64,000 nucleotides of DNA from Balaenoptera acutorostrata. Lineage: Eukaryota; Chordata; Mammalia; Artiodactyla; Balaenopteridae. The stretch is taken from contig NC_080074.1 of NCBI RefSeq assembly GCF_949987535.1, forward strand, positions 23,085,268 to 23,149,267, read 5' to 3'. Under the pieces are notes generated by a model. It was given only the letters and a program-made list of their open reading frames with translations, did not search any database and was not told the origin of the DNA. Below, in pieces: positions 10,621-22,859 of the stretch. Each line of letters begins with the position of its first letter. The stretch's first letter is position 1. A program made the translations under genes and the position numbers.

Positions 10621-11224
10621 AACAGTACAAGTGCATGCTAGGGTCATCTATAACACTGTTGTATTCTTTGGGCTTTTATGAACCTAGTCTAGTGCAAAAA
10701 TATAACAACACTATCTGTTCTCAGATTTCTCTTTGTTTCATTGATGGACAACATTTGCCACAAAGCAGACATTTCTCTACTAAGCTCAGCAAAACCTCAT
10801 ATGTTTTTCAGACACAAAATGAAATTGTGAAATAGCAAGCTACGTAAACACCACTTTGTTCTATAGCCATTTACCTTATCACTCCTTTTTGTTTGATGAA
10901 CTTCCTAGAGGAAAACACTTTGTAACATGAATATTGAGATACTTATAGTTGAAAAAGTTCTTTTCATCTGAGGTTCCCTTTAAGTCATTGCCAGTTGAGT
11001 TCTTCCCTGTTTCTACTTTCAGCCTTCATATTTCTCATCTTCAGCCCTCAAAATTGAAATATGGTGGCAAATGAGTGAAAACAAAGAAACAGATCTCTGG
11101 TTTGGAGTGTCTTGTCAGTTTATCTGTTGTATAGGGTGTGGTCATAAATGTACATTGGTTGACTATAGTAAGAAACATGCAGCAGAGGCCTCAGTTTAAG
11201 CTCTACAATTTATTCATGTAACAA
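10621..11224. other. No recognised feature
   Basis: Unique sequence. The 84-codon frame at 10581-10835 shows no recognisable domain. Confidence 0.5.
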
Positions 11225-11430
11225 GTTATTCATTCATTTATTTATTAATTCAAATCAATAATCAATAAACATGTGATGGGCAAGGAGCTATTGATAAAAG
11301 GGTTACTAAGACACAGTCTCTGCCCTCAAGGAGCTCCCTGTCTGGGTGGTGAGAAAGGCATGCACACAGCTGTAATGCAGAGAGAAAGGTGTTTTAATGG
11401 GGGAGAGTGGAGGTGCTATGGGAACACAAA
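11225..11430 (-). mobile_element. L2 LINE fragment
   Basis: The plus strand shows 'ttattcattcatttatttat', then a TCTGCCCTCAAGGAGCTCC block, the antisense of the L2 3' end. Confidence 0.6.
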
Positions 11431-11589
11431 GAAATCGTCACATAAGAGACTTGCTACTGCCTTCTTTGCCACCTTTAGGTGGAATCAGTTGACCTTCTCT
11501 TCATTGAAACAACAACCAATGCTTGTATTCACTTTCTAGGAGTCTTGAAGGTCTTTTCTCCCCTCTTAAAAGAAAATTAAGGGAAGGAC

Positions 11590-12860
11590 ACTAAAACCTA
11601 TTTACTAAGTGCAGACTTTGCCATGAAATTGTGTTTGAGAGAGATGCAAAGAAACAAAGCAGGTTCCTAGACCTCAAGGGTCAGAAGGAGTAGAGATAAG
11701 TATATAGATCAGTGTATAATTATTTAACATGTCTAAGTAGAATAGACTAGGACTTCTCAACCTGCATGAATCACTTCAGGCATCTTGCTAAAATGCAGAT
11801 TCAGATTCAGCAGGTCTGAGGTGGGGCCCTGAGATGCTACATTTCTAACCAGCTCCCAGGTGACGCCAGTGCTGCTGGTCATTGAACGGCAACACGAGGG
11901 GCAAAGGTGTAGACAGTAGGGCCACAGAACCTCAGAGATGTGATTTAAATATTCAGGAAACACCATATTAAAAAGATGAGATAGGAGTTGGGCCCTGAAA
12001 AATGAGGAGGATCTGAAGAGATAGACTGGAGAAAGGAAGAAATAAACTGAGTAACAAAGCAAGGCAGTGGAAAATACATTCCAAGACGGTGAACACAAGA
12101 GCTTTCCCGGAACAAAGAATTACTATGGAGGGAGTATTAGATAATACTGATGGAACCATCAGTTAGGTCAGACTGTGGGAGGTTTGGTATGCCAGGCTGA
12201 AGAAGGATTTGATGCTATAATCAAATGGACACCAATGGAATTTGGAAGTGGGGGGAGAGAAGGGGAAGAGAAGTAACATCTTTCAATTTATATTTTAGGA
12301 ACATTTAAACAGGCAAAGATTATTACAGTGGTTTAAGGATGAGGCAGCAGAGGTCCTGGATTGGAATATGGTGATGGAAATGGGGGAAAAAAAGAATGTG
12401 TGTGACATAAAGGGCTCTAAAGATGCAACCTTTGCCAAAAGCCTTTAGATTTTCAAGTGGACATGATAGACATTTTGAAGGAAGAAGTAATAAGACATAA
12501 TGAATCAACTATGAAGAACGAAGAAGTTAAAGGCAACAATGATTTTGAACTTAGATAATTAGAATGGTGATGGGAAAAATGTAGATTGAGAAAGGGGTAA
12601 GTTTGGTCAGAGAGCAGATGATGAGTTTGGATTTAGATATCAGGAATGTAAAGTACCACAGAACTCCAAGCAGAAACCTCTGGCAAACCATAAGAGAGGA
12701 GAGGTGGAGATCAGGGGACGGGTCATCACTACAGGCAAAGACATTACAAAAGTCAGCAGAGTGGTGATGATTAAAACCATGAGACAGGGGTAGGTCCCTG
12801 AGGGAGATATTGGAGAAGGCTGAAGGCAGAGAGCCAAGGACTAGACTTAACAGGCATGTC
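11590..12860 (-). mobile_element. Long L2 LINE copy, interrupted by a Charlie MITE
   Basis: Antisense L2 is visible on both sides of 11742-11895. Blocks include CCTAGACCTCAAGGGTCAG, GGCCCTGAAAAATGAGGAGG and, further on, the GAAATGGGGG to TCAAGTGGACATGATAGAC region. It is colinear with the copies at 36775 and 51994. No coding frame survives. Confidence 0.6.
11742..11895 (+). mobile_element. hAT-Charlie MITE (MER5-like)
   Basis: The blocks GACTTCTCAACCTGCATGAA, AAAATGCAGATTCAGATTCA, GGTCTGAGGTGGGGCCCTGA and AGCTCCCAGGTGACGCCAG occur in the order seen in small Charlie elements. The TIRs are degraded. Confidence 0.7.
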
Positions 12861-13069
12861 CTTATTTAGGGAACAGAAGGACAAAGTGAGCCAGCAATGT
12901 CAAAACAGACTGGTGAAGAGAGAAAATCTCAGATAGTCCATTATCTGTACTGTCTACACTGAACCAAACTTTTTGACCCATAGCATTGTCTTAATTGACT
13001 TTAGCAATATGTGAACACACTTGTATTCCATTTTTAGCACAGGCAATGCTACACTTTGCTGATGTGTCC

Positions 13070-13240
13070 TCGGGAGGCATGGGTTCCAGCCCCACTATTG
13101 TCTTCTGCCTGCTCTGTGGCCTCAGATGACTCTCTTGACCTCTCGCCTCAGTACAATCACCAGTTAAAGGGGGATAAAAACACTACATTACTGCAAGCCT
13201 CACAGGTATTATGAAAAATGAAATTACATAAATAATTTTT
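13070..13240 (-). mobile_element. MIR SINE
   Basis: The plus strand reads antisense MIR: GGGTTCCAGCCCCACTATTG, a CTCTGTGGCCTCAGATGACT core and an AAAGGGGGATAAAAACACT block. Confidence 0.65.
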
Positions 13241-13384
13241 AAAGTATAAATTTCATTGACACTTTTTCTAATTCATCAAGAATAAGTGCAGTGTATATGC
13301 AATTCTCAAGCTACTAAACCCGACTTAGATTACCAGGAGAAAAGACAAACAGAATTATTTTTCTGAATTAAAATAGCCAGATCT

Positions 13385-13975
13385 AGGTTTTTAAATGTAT
13401 CCGCCAGATTTTATTAAGGGCTTATGGTATGCTCAGTTCTATGAGAGGCAGTACACCAGATACAGAGTTAAAATCAACATGAGCTCTGCTGTGAAAAGAC
13501 TTAGAATCTAGTAAGGAAGAAGAGAAACACAAGTCATGAATAATAAAGCATGAATCAATACGCAACAAACGCCATGAGACCCATACGAACCAAGTACAAT
13601 TGATGTTCTGAGAAGAGGAAATTTCTGGCTGAGGGCTAGAGAGGAGGAAGGCCTTGAACAAAGGTAAAATGTGACAGATGGAGAGGAAAGGGAGGGCATC
13701 CCATGTAGGCCCAGAGGGAAGAGGGCACAGACAGGGCTTGGGCAACGGCAAGGAGCACAGTCAGCTTGGAACATGGAACAATTAGGGGAGCAGCAGGAGA
13801 TAGATTGTAAAGGGCACAGATGCCAGGCCAAGAAGTCAGGACTTTGTTCTGTGGACAGTAGAGCAAGGGCAACAAAGGACCCAGAGAAATAAAGTAATGC
13901 AATTGGAGACATGCTTAAGGTGGTTTGGCAAAGGGGCAGGCTTCAGAGAAAAATTGGGGACAGTAGAATTTTGGT
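13385..13975 (-). mobile_element. Long L2 LINE copy
   Basis: It starts with an antisense L2 3' end (TTTTATTAAGGGCTTATGG) and continues through the distal region (AGGAAGGCCTTGAACAAAGG, then TAAAGGGCACAGATGCCAGG). Overlapping 88-134 codon frames on the minus strand are chance frames in this repeat. Confidence 0.6.
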
Positions 13976-14256
13976 GACATGGATGAATTTTTTTAAGTTG
14001 CTCATTAAAACAGGGGACAGCAGTATTCTGTGAATACTGTCACAGGCATATCCTTCCGAAGGAAATTAATTTCAGTAGAAACATGGAAGTTCACCACCCT
14101 CTTTTCAGAATCATCCTGTGTTTCATAGTTAAATGTAAAGTTCTGAAATAAAAGAAAAATATACTGTCCGCTGAAGCCAGGAAGACTGGCCAGGGCAAAA
14201 AGCAATGTGTCAGCTCCAGTGGGTCAGGGCAGAAAGAAGATGGGTAGGACAGCTGA

Positions 14257-14412
14257 ACTGGTGGTTCTAAACCCTTTGGGTACCATAGATTCCTTTGAAA
14301 CTTTACATGTAGCTCATATATATGTTAAATTCTGCATACTATTTCAGGGGGTTTGTGGACCCCCTGTACCCTATCCATTGAGCCCCAGAATCTCAGATTA
14401 AGAATCTCTAAG
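14257..14412 (+). mobile_element. hAT-type MITE
   Basis: GTGGTTCTAAACCCTTTGGG at the left, a central CAGGGGGTTTGTGGACCCCC, and a decayed right end (ATTAAGAATCTCTAAG) fit a small hAT element. Confidence 0.6.
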
Positions 14413-15815
14413 CTGGAGAAGACAAAATTAAGGATGCTCCAGAAGCAACATAAGAAGTAGCACATAAAAACCCACAATTACAGAAGTTGGGATTACCTAC
14501 CCTAGATGTTTCTAGTGAGGCTCCTTGCCACAATTACCTGGGGGCTATTCCCATGGGTCAATCAAACTTTTTGGAGGTAAGATCTGAAAGTCTGAATTTT
14601 TAATTAATCGAGGTCATTGTGGTAAGAAAGCAGGTTTTGAAACCTCTAATCTAGTTTCAGATGGGACACTCTGGTGTTCCTAAAGATCTTAGTAGAGATC
14701 ACTTCAATATGTCATTATGGGGCTGAACTCTTAGGGAGTTACTACTTAAACCTGACCTTAAGGTCTCAAAGCATCTTCATTCACTCCTTTCACTTCATCC
14801 CTCACTCACATGGTCACCATGCACTCTTGGAAGACAACCATTCTATCCTTCAGCCTTTCATAATCCCAAACTCTCCCACTGTGCTTGTAGATATAGTATC
14901 TAGTCCTATCATCGTCATTATGGCTCTTGACTTTTCAGGGATTGGTGCTAATCCCAGTGTTCTAGAGGCTATCTCTTGAGAATGGGACATACTGGGGTTT
15001 CTACTGGATATCCTCCCACAATTCAAGGGATACTCATTCAGAAAGCCCCACAGGTCAGAAAATCAATAGATTCCCTTAACTCACCCTTGACCTCCATACT
15101 ACTTCCTGACCTTGATTCTATGGCCATCTCTCTGTCTCTGCAGCAGCAATGGAAATAACTAAAGACTAAAGGACTAAAGAATAAGAAGGCAGTCATTTAA
15201 TTCATGCCTCTGATGTCCAGCATTCTTGGTTATTTCAGGAAGAGAACCTATTTTAGAGTCAAGCTCTCTTAGGCAACCTAAGGCAGTGTCCTTTCCCATG
15301 AAGATGTAAACAGCATCTTTCCTTTTTCAGTTTCTTCCTCCTCCAACCCTCCCCCCGCCCCACCAGCCATATTGAGCTACTTTGGACCATGGTGGACCAA
15401 TGAGGTTCAACTCAACCTCAAAGAGTCAAATTGAAAATTCAAGTCTTGAGCAAATTCTCTAGCTTCCTACCTCCTAGTTTTGAGTTTCCTTTTTTAACAG
15501 TCAGGTGACATTGCTTAGCCAGGTCTGGTTTGCTCAGAACAAAAGAATGGAGGTAGCTGTACAGACCTGAGCAAACAGTAAAGGTTGTGAGGCACAGTCT
15601 CTAACATCTTCTTCACATTTCCCAAAACACTTTAAGTTTCCAAACTGCCTTAAAAGTAGCTCATGCTCACACTTCAACTTTTCAGAATATTACCTATCAT
15701 TCTGTTCCTGACATACTAGAAGGAGAAAGGGTGGGAAGTCAAGTAGATCAGACAGTTTCTCACTATCTGTGAACTCTTGGGCCTCTTGTCTAATCTCCCA
15801 AGAGCCTCCATAGTT
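14413..15815. other. No recognised feature
   Basis: Unique or unrecognised sequence, with a C-rich run near 15340-15362. The open frames at 14674-14979 and 14976-15158 overlap end to end but show no domain or splice structure I can support. Confidence 0.45.
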
Positions 15816-15819
15816 TTTG

Positions 15820-15940
15820 GGGTGAAAGGGACATAATTATTCCTACCTCGTGAGGTTGTTGTGGATACTAATGTGGTCCATGATACAAAGCACATAACAT
15901 GGTGTCTGACTCAGAAGAGGCATTCAGTGTCACTTCCCAT
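15820..15940 (-). mobile_element. MIR SINE fragment
   Basis: TCCTACCTCGTGAGGTTGTT and a GTGTCTGACTCAGAAGAGG block match the antisense of the MIR 5' half. Confidence 0.6.
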
Positions 15941-16059
15941 CCCATCCCCAGCTCTATTATCCAGATAACTGGTTAATCAGTTTAAATTGCAAGGTGCAAG
16001 GACTTAAAAGAATCTATCCCTAATACAGTTATACCTGCTACTCCAGAACATAACCCAAC

Positions 16060-16150
16060 AATAAGAAGCTAAGTGATCATGTGCAAATTCACTTAACACT
16101 CAGAATCTCAGTTTCTTCATCCTTAAAAAGATGTGTTTGTGTGAAAAATC
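16060..16150 (-). mobile_element. MIR core fragment
   Basis: AAGTGATCATGTGCAAATTC followed by CTCAGTTTCTTCATCCTTAA matches the antisense MIR core. Confidence 0.5.
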
Positions 16151-17046
16151 TCCCAAGTTCCCTCCAGTTCTCCCCCTCACTGGTTCTACTCTAGAGATAA
16201 ACCGACTCTCTCCAGTTATTACAATGCAACAAGTGTTGCTGCAGCTGTTTCCTAGGTTGTAACCACAGAAAATAGCCCAGTAAGAGTCAAAACAGAGGGG
16301 AAAGTATTTAAGTATAAATAGCAGGAGACCTAATCATTACAACCAGGTAGAAAGATATAGAGAAGAGACATAATGTTAAATTACAATTGGAGTGCAGGTA
16401 GAAATTACAGCAACAAAAGCAATACCAGGAGAGGCTGACAGCAGGTTCTGCAACGTGAGACAAAATGTCATTTCCAAAGGTTTTTAATAATTGTGCTTCT
16501 AGTAGAAGATTTGTAATTACAAACATGAATAATCCTCAGCATATATCATTTCTAAAGATAGAGGCGGTAATTCTGTTCCAGATGAAGAGCTAAAGAATAT
16601 CTCACACCGGTTGGTAAGTGACAGGCAGTAACAACCAGACAATTAGGATGATGCATCAGCAAGATTGGAGTCAAAATATCCCATATACAGATGCTGAGCC
16701 CATCAATGAGGAAGGGACATCATTGTCACATCCAGCAGCAGAAGGCTCCAGATAAAGGGAAACCACATCAGACAAAGATAAAGGATGAGGACATTACTGC
16801 ACAGGGTAGAACTGTCATCAGTTCAGTTTTACCTGAGTAAACTCTTGAAGACAATGGAGGATAATTTTATTTTCAAAAATCAGCCAAGAAAAATATTTTT
16901 TTAAGTGGGGGAGATGGTGGATGGAAAATGTAAAGCCCTGAATGTCGAACCCTATGTTTGGTTGGGCTTTTCCATGTTTGTAACACTCATTGCTTATAGA
17001 TAGATGACAAGCAAGCCAGGTAAATTTAAGAGTGAATGAGTTAAAT
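16151..17046. other. No recognised feature
   Basis: Unique sequence. Nothing could be assigned. Confidence 0.5.
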
Positions 17047-17659
17047 TGCTTTCAGGTGGAGTCATCCTTGATTCCTTTCTTTCTCTCACATCCCCCATAT
17101 TCTCTGTGAGGAAATACTGTTGGCTCTACCTTCAGAACATAGGCAGAATGGAAACCACTTCTTATCACCTTCATCGCCACCACCCTGTAATAGGACTGTG
17201 GCCTCCTAAGTGGGCTCCCCGCCCCTTCTCTTACGCCTCCAAAGTCTATTCCCAACACAGCAGCCAGACTGATGGTTTTCACTCCTCAGCTCAGAGCCCT
17301 TCCATGGCTCCCCTTTTCTCTCAGGGTAAAAGCGAAAATCCTCCTTCCCTGGTGCAGAAGGCCCACAGGGCTCCCTGTCAACCTCCTCCCTCCTTTACTT
17401 CACTCCCACCACACCAGTTTCCTCTCTTCTCTCACACTCCCAGTGAAGGAAACTGCACTGGCTGTTATCACTGCCTAGAACTTTCTTCCCCAAATATGCA
17501 CACATGCTCACCTCACTTGAGAGTTTACTCACATGGCACCTTTTTAATGAGGTGAAAGTTGACTGCCCTGCATAAAATTACAATCGGCAATTCCCATCTT
17601 TCATCCTACTGCTCCTGTCACTCCCTACTGCCTTCATCTTGCTCTACTGATTGCCTTCT

Positions 17660-18437
17660 TTTCTAATTTAATTTTTATTTTACTTTGGAATGTAGTTGAT
17701 TTACAATGTTGTGTTAGTTTCAGGTGTACAGCAAAGTGATTCAGTTATACATATATATATATATATACATGCTTTTTCAGATTCTTTTCCCATGTAGGTT
17801 ATTACAGAATATTGAGTAGAGTTCCCTGTGCTATACAGTAGGTCCTTGTTGATTATCTATTTTATATATGGTAGTGGTATGTGATAATTCCAAACTCCTA
17901 ATTTATCCCTCCCCTCCACCTTTCCCTTTTGGTAACCATAAGTTTGTTTTCCAAGTCTGTGAATCTGTTTCTGTTTTGTAAACAAGTTCATTTGTATCAT
18001 TTTTTTAGATTCCACATATAAGTGATATCATATGATATTTGTTTTTCTTTGACTTATTTCACTTAGTATGATAATCTCTAAGTCCATCCATGTTGCTGCA
18101 AATGGCATCATTTCATTCTTTTTTATGGCTGAGTAACATTCCATTGTATTTATGTACCACATCATCTTTATCCATTCCTCTGTCGATGGACATTTAGGTT
18201 GCTTCCATGTCTTGGCTATTGTAAATAGTGCTGCAGTGAACATTGAGGTACATGTATCTTTTCGAATTATGGGTTTCTCCAGATATATGCCTAGGAGTGG
18301 GATTGCTGGGTCATATGGTAGTTCTGTCTTTAGTTTTTTAAGGAACCTCCATAGTGATTGTACCAATTTACGTTCCCACCAACAATGTAGGAGTGTTCCC
18401 TTTTCTCCACATCCTTGCTAACATTTGTTATTTGTGG
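17660..18437 (-). mobile_element. L1 LINE 3' end inserted in L2
   Basis: The 5'-truncated L1 has its decayed A-tail at the left. The target-site duplication is 23 bp (17637-17659 and 18438-18460) with one mismatch. The 3' UTR includes a TA repeat near 17750-17768. The subfamily is older than that at 24419, judged by several substitutions and the diverged tail. Confidence 0.9.
18028..18366 (-). pseudogene. L1 ORF2 C-terminal fragment
   Basis: A 112-codon frame matching the end of L1 ORF2, with the [13 protein letters not shown] and [10 protein letters not shown] blocks. The terminal HIYGI-stop is altered by mutation. The Cys-rich motif lies upstream of the surviving frame and is only partly present. 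Confidence 0.85.
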
Positions 18438-18639
18438 TCTTGCTCTACTGATTACCTTCTAACATACTTCTGAGCTTCCTGATTTATTATATTATTATTT
18501 GCCGTTTTATCTCTTCATTCTAGAGGGCAGGGTCTTTGTTTTGTTCTCTGACATAACCCACGTGCCTCCAACAGTGTCTGATACACAGCAGACATTTGTC
18601 ATTATTTGTGGAATGAATGAGTAAATATAACAGAAAATC

Positions 18640-18800
18640 CAAATAAAATTGGCTTAAACAAAAAGAAAACACTGTCCCATATAACTGGAAGTTCAGAGGA
18701 ATGTGTGGGGATCAGGAAGGACTCCACGTCCCTGTGATTCTTCTAGGTCAGCTACTTCATCAGGCTAATATCAAGATGTTACAAAAGTCCTAGGACCAAT
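18640..18800 (+). repeat. Unclassified dispersed repeat (weak)
   Basis: The start (AAATTGGCTTAAACAAAAAG, then ATAACTGGAAGTTCAGAGG) resembles the segment at 61345-61830, suggesting two diverged copies of one mammal-wide family. I cannot name it. Confidence 0.35.
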
Positions 18801-20106
18801 TTGGGGTGGGAGAGGAAGGCTCTTTGAAACTCTCTCTTAAGAGTAAAAACACTTTAAGCAGAAGTGCCAGTGAACATCTGCTAGCATCTAATTGGCCCAA
18901 CTTGAACCAGTTTGTTGCTGTTGATGTGCAGTGCTTTGCGTCATTGGGAAGAGGGATGGAAAAGCATGGTGGACTTAGCTAACATTAATCAAGCCTCGCC
19001 CCCAACCACACGGACACTTCACAATGGAGAAGGGGTGAGATGGATGGCAAGAAGGCAAACCCAGTGTCCACTCCTCAAAGTCAGCCAGATAAGACAGGCA
19101 GGCAGGCAGAAGGGATAGGGGAAAGGACTTGTTCAAGAAAGAGAAGCTGGGAAACTGAACATTCTGAAAGCATCTCAACTGATTTCGCTGGGGCTGATGC
19201 TCTGAATTCAGTGGCACATGAGCTTTATGATTGATTGGCCTTGCTCAAGAGTATTAGAAGTCTTCGTGTGGACAGCACAGAAGCCCTGCTCAAGTGTGAC
19301 AGTCTCACACCACCCCTGCTGATCGTATTCACACAGTAAATATATTTAGGAATGAATGCAAAACAAATTTGTTATTGATTCCGGTTTCACTCAAAACCAA
19401 ATATAACAAATGTTTCATACTCTTACGGTTTGTAGCTGAGAAAACTGTGGCTGGAATACAGAATGCTGCTCGTTCTGTTTCTTTTGACTTATTAAATATG
19501 TGATGTGGGATAGGATGGGGACTTACAGGACATGGAATCTGATATTTCTGCAGTGTTTTGCCTTCTGCATAAACCACACAGTAATGTTTATCACTCCTGC
19601 TGATTTTCAGTCAATGATCATTCTTCCTAGGATTGGCTAGAGTCTATTTCTGTGTAGTCTCTTGAGAAAAGCTCTGGCGGGGGTTGGGGGGTGGAGAGCC
19701 TTGTCTAATCAAATTAGAAAATAAAATTCCTGAGAGAGGAATTGATTAAGAAGAAAAGGCTTTAGACACAATTTGTATGCACAATTTCAGGCAAACAGTG
19801 GGCAGATTATAACAAGATCATATCTATTCATTCTGTGAGAGGGACTTGGAAATAACTTATGAGCATTTAGATTCCCACACATAAACTCCCACACAAGTGA
19901 TACTGTGGAGATCCTGACCTCTTAAAGCCATATAGCAAAAGAAGAACTTGACTTTTTTAACTCTAGAACTACTTCATTCTGTGGTTTGATTCTTTGGATA
20001 GTTTTTTTTTCTTTTTTCTTTCTTTTTTGGGAAAGCAGAGTTGGGTTAGGAACAGTTTTTTAAATGACTCACTGTATCTCCTAGGTTGTATGTATATATA
20101 ATTGAA
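18801..20106. other. No recognised feature
   Basis: Unique sequence. The T-rich run at 20001-20026 is low complexity. Confidence 0.5.
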
Positions 20107-20206
20107 TGGATAGATAGATAGATAGATGATAGATAGATAGATGATAGATGACAGATAGGTAGATAGATAGATGATAGGTAGATAGATAGATACATAGATA
20201 GATAGG

Positions 20207-20241
<35 letters not shown>

Positions 20242-20242
20242 T
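20107..20242. repeat. GATA tetranucleotide microsatellite
   Basis: About 30 GATA units with occasional GAT, GGTA and CATA variants. It abuts the MaLR LTR. Minus-strand frames rich in YLSI repeats (20046-20283) are translation of this array, not genes. Confidence 0.95.
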
Positions 20243-20749
20243 TGTGGCAGGCAGAATAATGCCCCCCAAAAAAACACATACATCCTAATCCCTATAATCT
20301 ACAAATATATGTTAGGTAACATGGCAAGGATGAGTTAAGGCAGCAAATGGAAATAAGTTTGCTAAACAGTTACCTTTAAAATAAGGAGATTTTTCTGGAT
20401 TATCCCAGTGGACCCAATATAATCATAAGGGCCCTTGAAATTGGAAGAGACTATCAGAAGATGGGACCAGAGAGATGGCAGCATGGGAACTCAGCCTGAC
20501 ATTGGTGGCTTTGAAGATAAAGGGAGATGGGGATGAGCCAAGGAAATCAAGCAGCGCTTAAAGATGGACAACATAAGGAAATGGATTCTCTCCTGGAGCC
20601 TCCAGAAGAGAATGTGCCTCGCCAACACCTTGATCTTTGCCCAGTGAGATTGGTGTCAGACTTCTGATCTGCAGAGCTGTAAGATAATAAATTTGCGTTA
20701 AGTCATTAATTTTGTAGTAACTTGTTATAGCAGCCATAGAAAACTAACA
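20243..20749 (+). mobile_element. MaLR-type solo LTR (ERVL-MaLR)
   Basis: It starts TGTGGCAGGCAGAATAATG and ends with ATAGAAAACTAACA (TG...CA). Internal blocks include GGATTATCCCAGTGGACCCA, TGGAGCCTCCAGAAGAGAA and TAAGATAATAAATTTG with its polyadenylation signal. No internal retroviral genes flank it, so it is a solo LTR. Confidence 0.8.
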
Positions 20750-21231
20750 GTTATCATTTTATAGAATCACACATGGCAGATAGAAAGGTACTGAAACAGC
20801 CTTGAGTTTGGAACATTCTCAAATGCCTAAGGAAATAGACTAAAGGCTGAACAAGATCCAACCAAATCCGCCTTATCAAACCAGAGCACATTTCAGGAAT
20901 TGAGCTCTGCTCTCTGTGTTTATGGACACTTCAAGACATAGCAGTGCACTCCCCAGTAATCACAAACCAGAAGGTGGCTGAATTGAATGCACAATTGTAA
21001 GAATGTAGAAGGAAACAAGAATTTTATTTGCTTTTCATACAGAGGCAGATTCTTATTTCTATGATCTCTATTTGCCTGAACATAAGAAATATTGTCCTTT
21101 CCTTAGGAGTATGAAATTTTCTCATTTGAACTCTTCAGGAGTTTTGGATGAGGTTTTAGTGTTGTTTCTGACATTGACTTTCATATTTAAAGGTGATAAC
21201 TGATAGGAGTCCCCATCTATTGGGGTGCTTG
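20750..21231. other. No recognised feature
   Basis: Unique sequence. Nothing could be assigned. Confidence 0.5.
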
Positions 21232-21500
21232 ATGCATAATCATTCCATCTATTTTGAACAAATACTCACTGTGTGCAAAGCACTGTGATAGGCAATGGAG
21301 CACAATAGTAAACAAGCTACAGTCAGCCCCTGACTTCTCAGAGCCTAGGTGGCATGCAGACACACAACGAAGGTCATTGCAACACAGTGTGGGAAGTGCT
21401 GTAATAGAAGAAGGACACTTTGCTGAGGGGCACTCACCCTGGACTTGGCAGAGAGTGGTGGATGAATAGCTGAAGGCAAGGATTTCTGGAGAGAGCAGTC
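21232..21500 (-). mobile_element. L2 LINE fragment
   Basis: Antisense L2 terminus: ACTCACTGTGTGCAAAGCAC, a TAGTAAACAAGCTACAGTC block and a CAGTGTGGGAAGTGCTGT block. Confidence 0.6.
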
Positions 21501-21981
21501 CCTTTTGCACTGTCTTCGTCAGATGGCTGATTTATGTTTGCAGAGCCGGGTCTTGCTCTCGTCTCTTTCTCCTGGTCAGCTTGAAGCCCTTGCTCAGGGA
21601 ATCACCCTGTTTCTGGCTGAAGAATGGCACACTGGCCATTCAAAATCATCTTGCAAAGAGGAATTCAAAACATATTTCAAAATTATGGCTCAATATGCTT
21701 TTTAAACTACCATCCGGGTATAGTTTAGGCTTTTTATTTTTAAACTTGCTGTGCCACAGCTGGCCAAATACCCTTTTGCTAATCTTTCTCTCTATATATC
21801 CTGCCCATCACATTTTGCTAATTCCAAATATAAGAAAAATAGTATTTCTTTTTGTAGCTATAAAAATAATGGGTTTTTTTAGAAATTTGGGAAATTGCAA
21901 AAAAGTATAAAGAAAAAAGTATTTGTCACCACAATCCTACTAACCTGAGGGCATCTTTGGCCTCAGTTTTTTAATTACATA
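21501..21981. other. No recognised feature
   Basis: Two overlapping frames (21505-21705 and 21581-21910) have no recognisable domain. I treat both as chance. Confidence 0.45.
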
Positions 21982-22631
21982 CAGTTAATCCTCGTTATTT
22001 GCAGGTTCCATATTTGCAAATTCACCTACTCACCAAAACTTAACTATAACCCCCAAATCAATGCTCTCAGCGCTTTCCCAGTCCTGCATGGACCTGCGCA
22101 TGTGCAGAGCAGCAAAAATTTTGAGTCCCCCATTGCACACGTTCCCAGCTAAGGTTGAGCAAGGCCACATTCTGCCTTCTTGTTTCAGTTCTCATGCTAT
22201 AAACAAGTGTCAGTTTTGCAATCTACTTGGTGCCACTTTTTTCAGATTTTTGTGCTCTTTGCTGGTGACAGTGACCCCAAGCATCGTGCTGAAGTGCTGT
22301 GTTCCTGAGCACAGGGCTGTGAGGTGCTTCTGGAGAAAATACGTGTGTTAGATAAGCTTCATTCAGACGTGGGTTGTAGGAAGGTGCACGGGAGAGGGGG
22401 TGTTGACTGTATTTGTAACATGAATTCAGTGTTAATGAATCAATGATATATATTAAATAAGGTATCTTTAAACAGAAACACATATAAAACAAGGCTATAT
22501 ATTGATCAGTTGACAAAACTGTTGTGACCAGAGGTTGTATTTTCCCTCAGAGCAGAGATTCAGTATTTGATAATCCAGTGTTCATAGTGACGTTATAAAA
22601 TAGAACTACTGCAAAGAGTAAGAATCTACTG
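21982..22631. mobile_element. Tigger-type DNA transposon, about 650 bp
   Basis: The left end is CAGTTAATCCTCGTTATTTG and the right end is the reverse complement of a matching sequence (ending GAATCTACTG). TA flanks both sides (21980-21981 and 22632-22633). Its size is larger than typical MITEs, but no intact transposase frame is present. A 96-codon frame at 22061-22351 lies inside and may include a decayed transposase piece. Confidence 0.85.
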
Positions 22632-22859
22632 TACTTTCTTTATGCCAAAAAAGAAGAAAGAAATCATACTATGTATTAATTTTTGTATCCTACCTTTTTT
22701 TCACCTAACCTTACGTTCTGAACATTTTTCAATGTTATTAAATATTCTTAATATATTTTAATGAGGTACTCAACTGAATAGATCTCAATGATTTATTTCC
22801 CTCCTGCTTGATGTTAGCTTATTTTCAAAGATAATTCTTGTATACACATTTTTGTGTTT

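Larger units (their letters stand above)
17047..18625 (+). mobile_element. L2 LINE copy split by an L1
   Basis: The left part (17047-17659) carries sense L2 blocks: TGTTGGCTCTACCTTCAGAA, CAACACAGCAGCCAGACTG, and GGCTCCCCTTTTCTCTCAGG. The right part (18438-18625) carries the L2 3' end (AGAGGGCAGGGTCTTTG, then GGAATGAATGAGTAA). The junction is a 23-bp target-site duplication. Confidence 0.75.

Noticed and set aside
13422..13912. Overlapping minus-strand frames of 88-134 codons as a possible protein
   Set aside because: They lie in a colinear L2 copy, overlap in several phases, and show no domain or start context.
20107..20242. CRISPR-like array
   Set aside because: The repeats are contiguous tetranucleotides with no spacers, in mammalian DNA.
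19969..20283. Minus-strand frames with repeated YLSI motifs
   Set aside because: They translate the GATA microsatellite. Every frame is open only because the unit lacks stops on that strand.
20243..20749. Complete endogenous retrovirus
   Set aside because: Only one LTR-like unit is present, with no internal genes or second LTR nearby.
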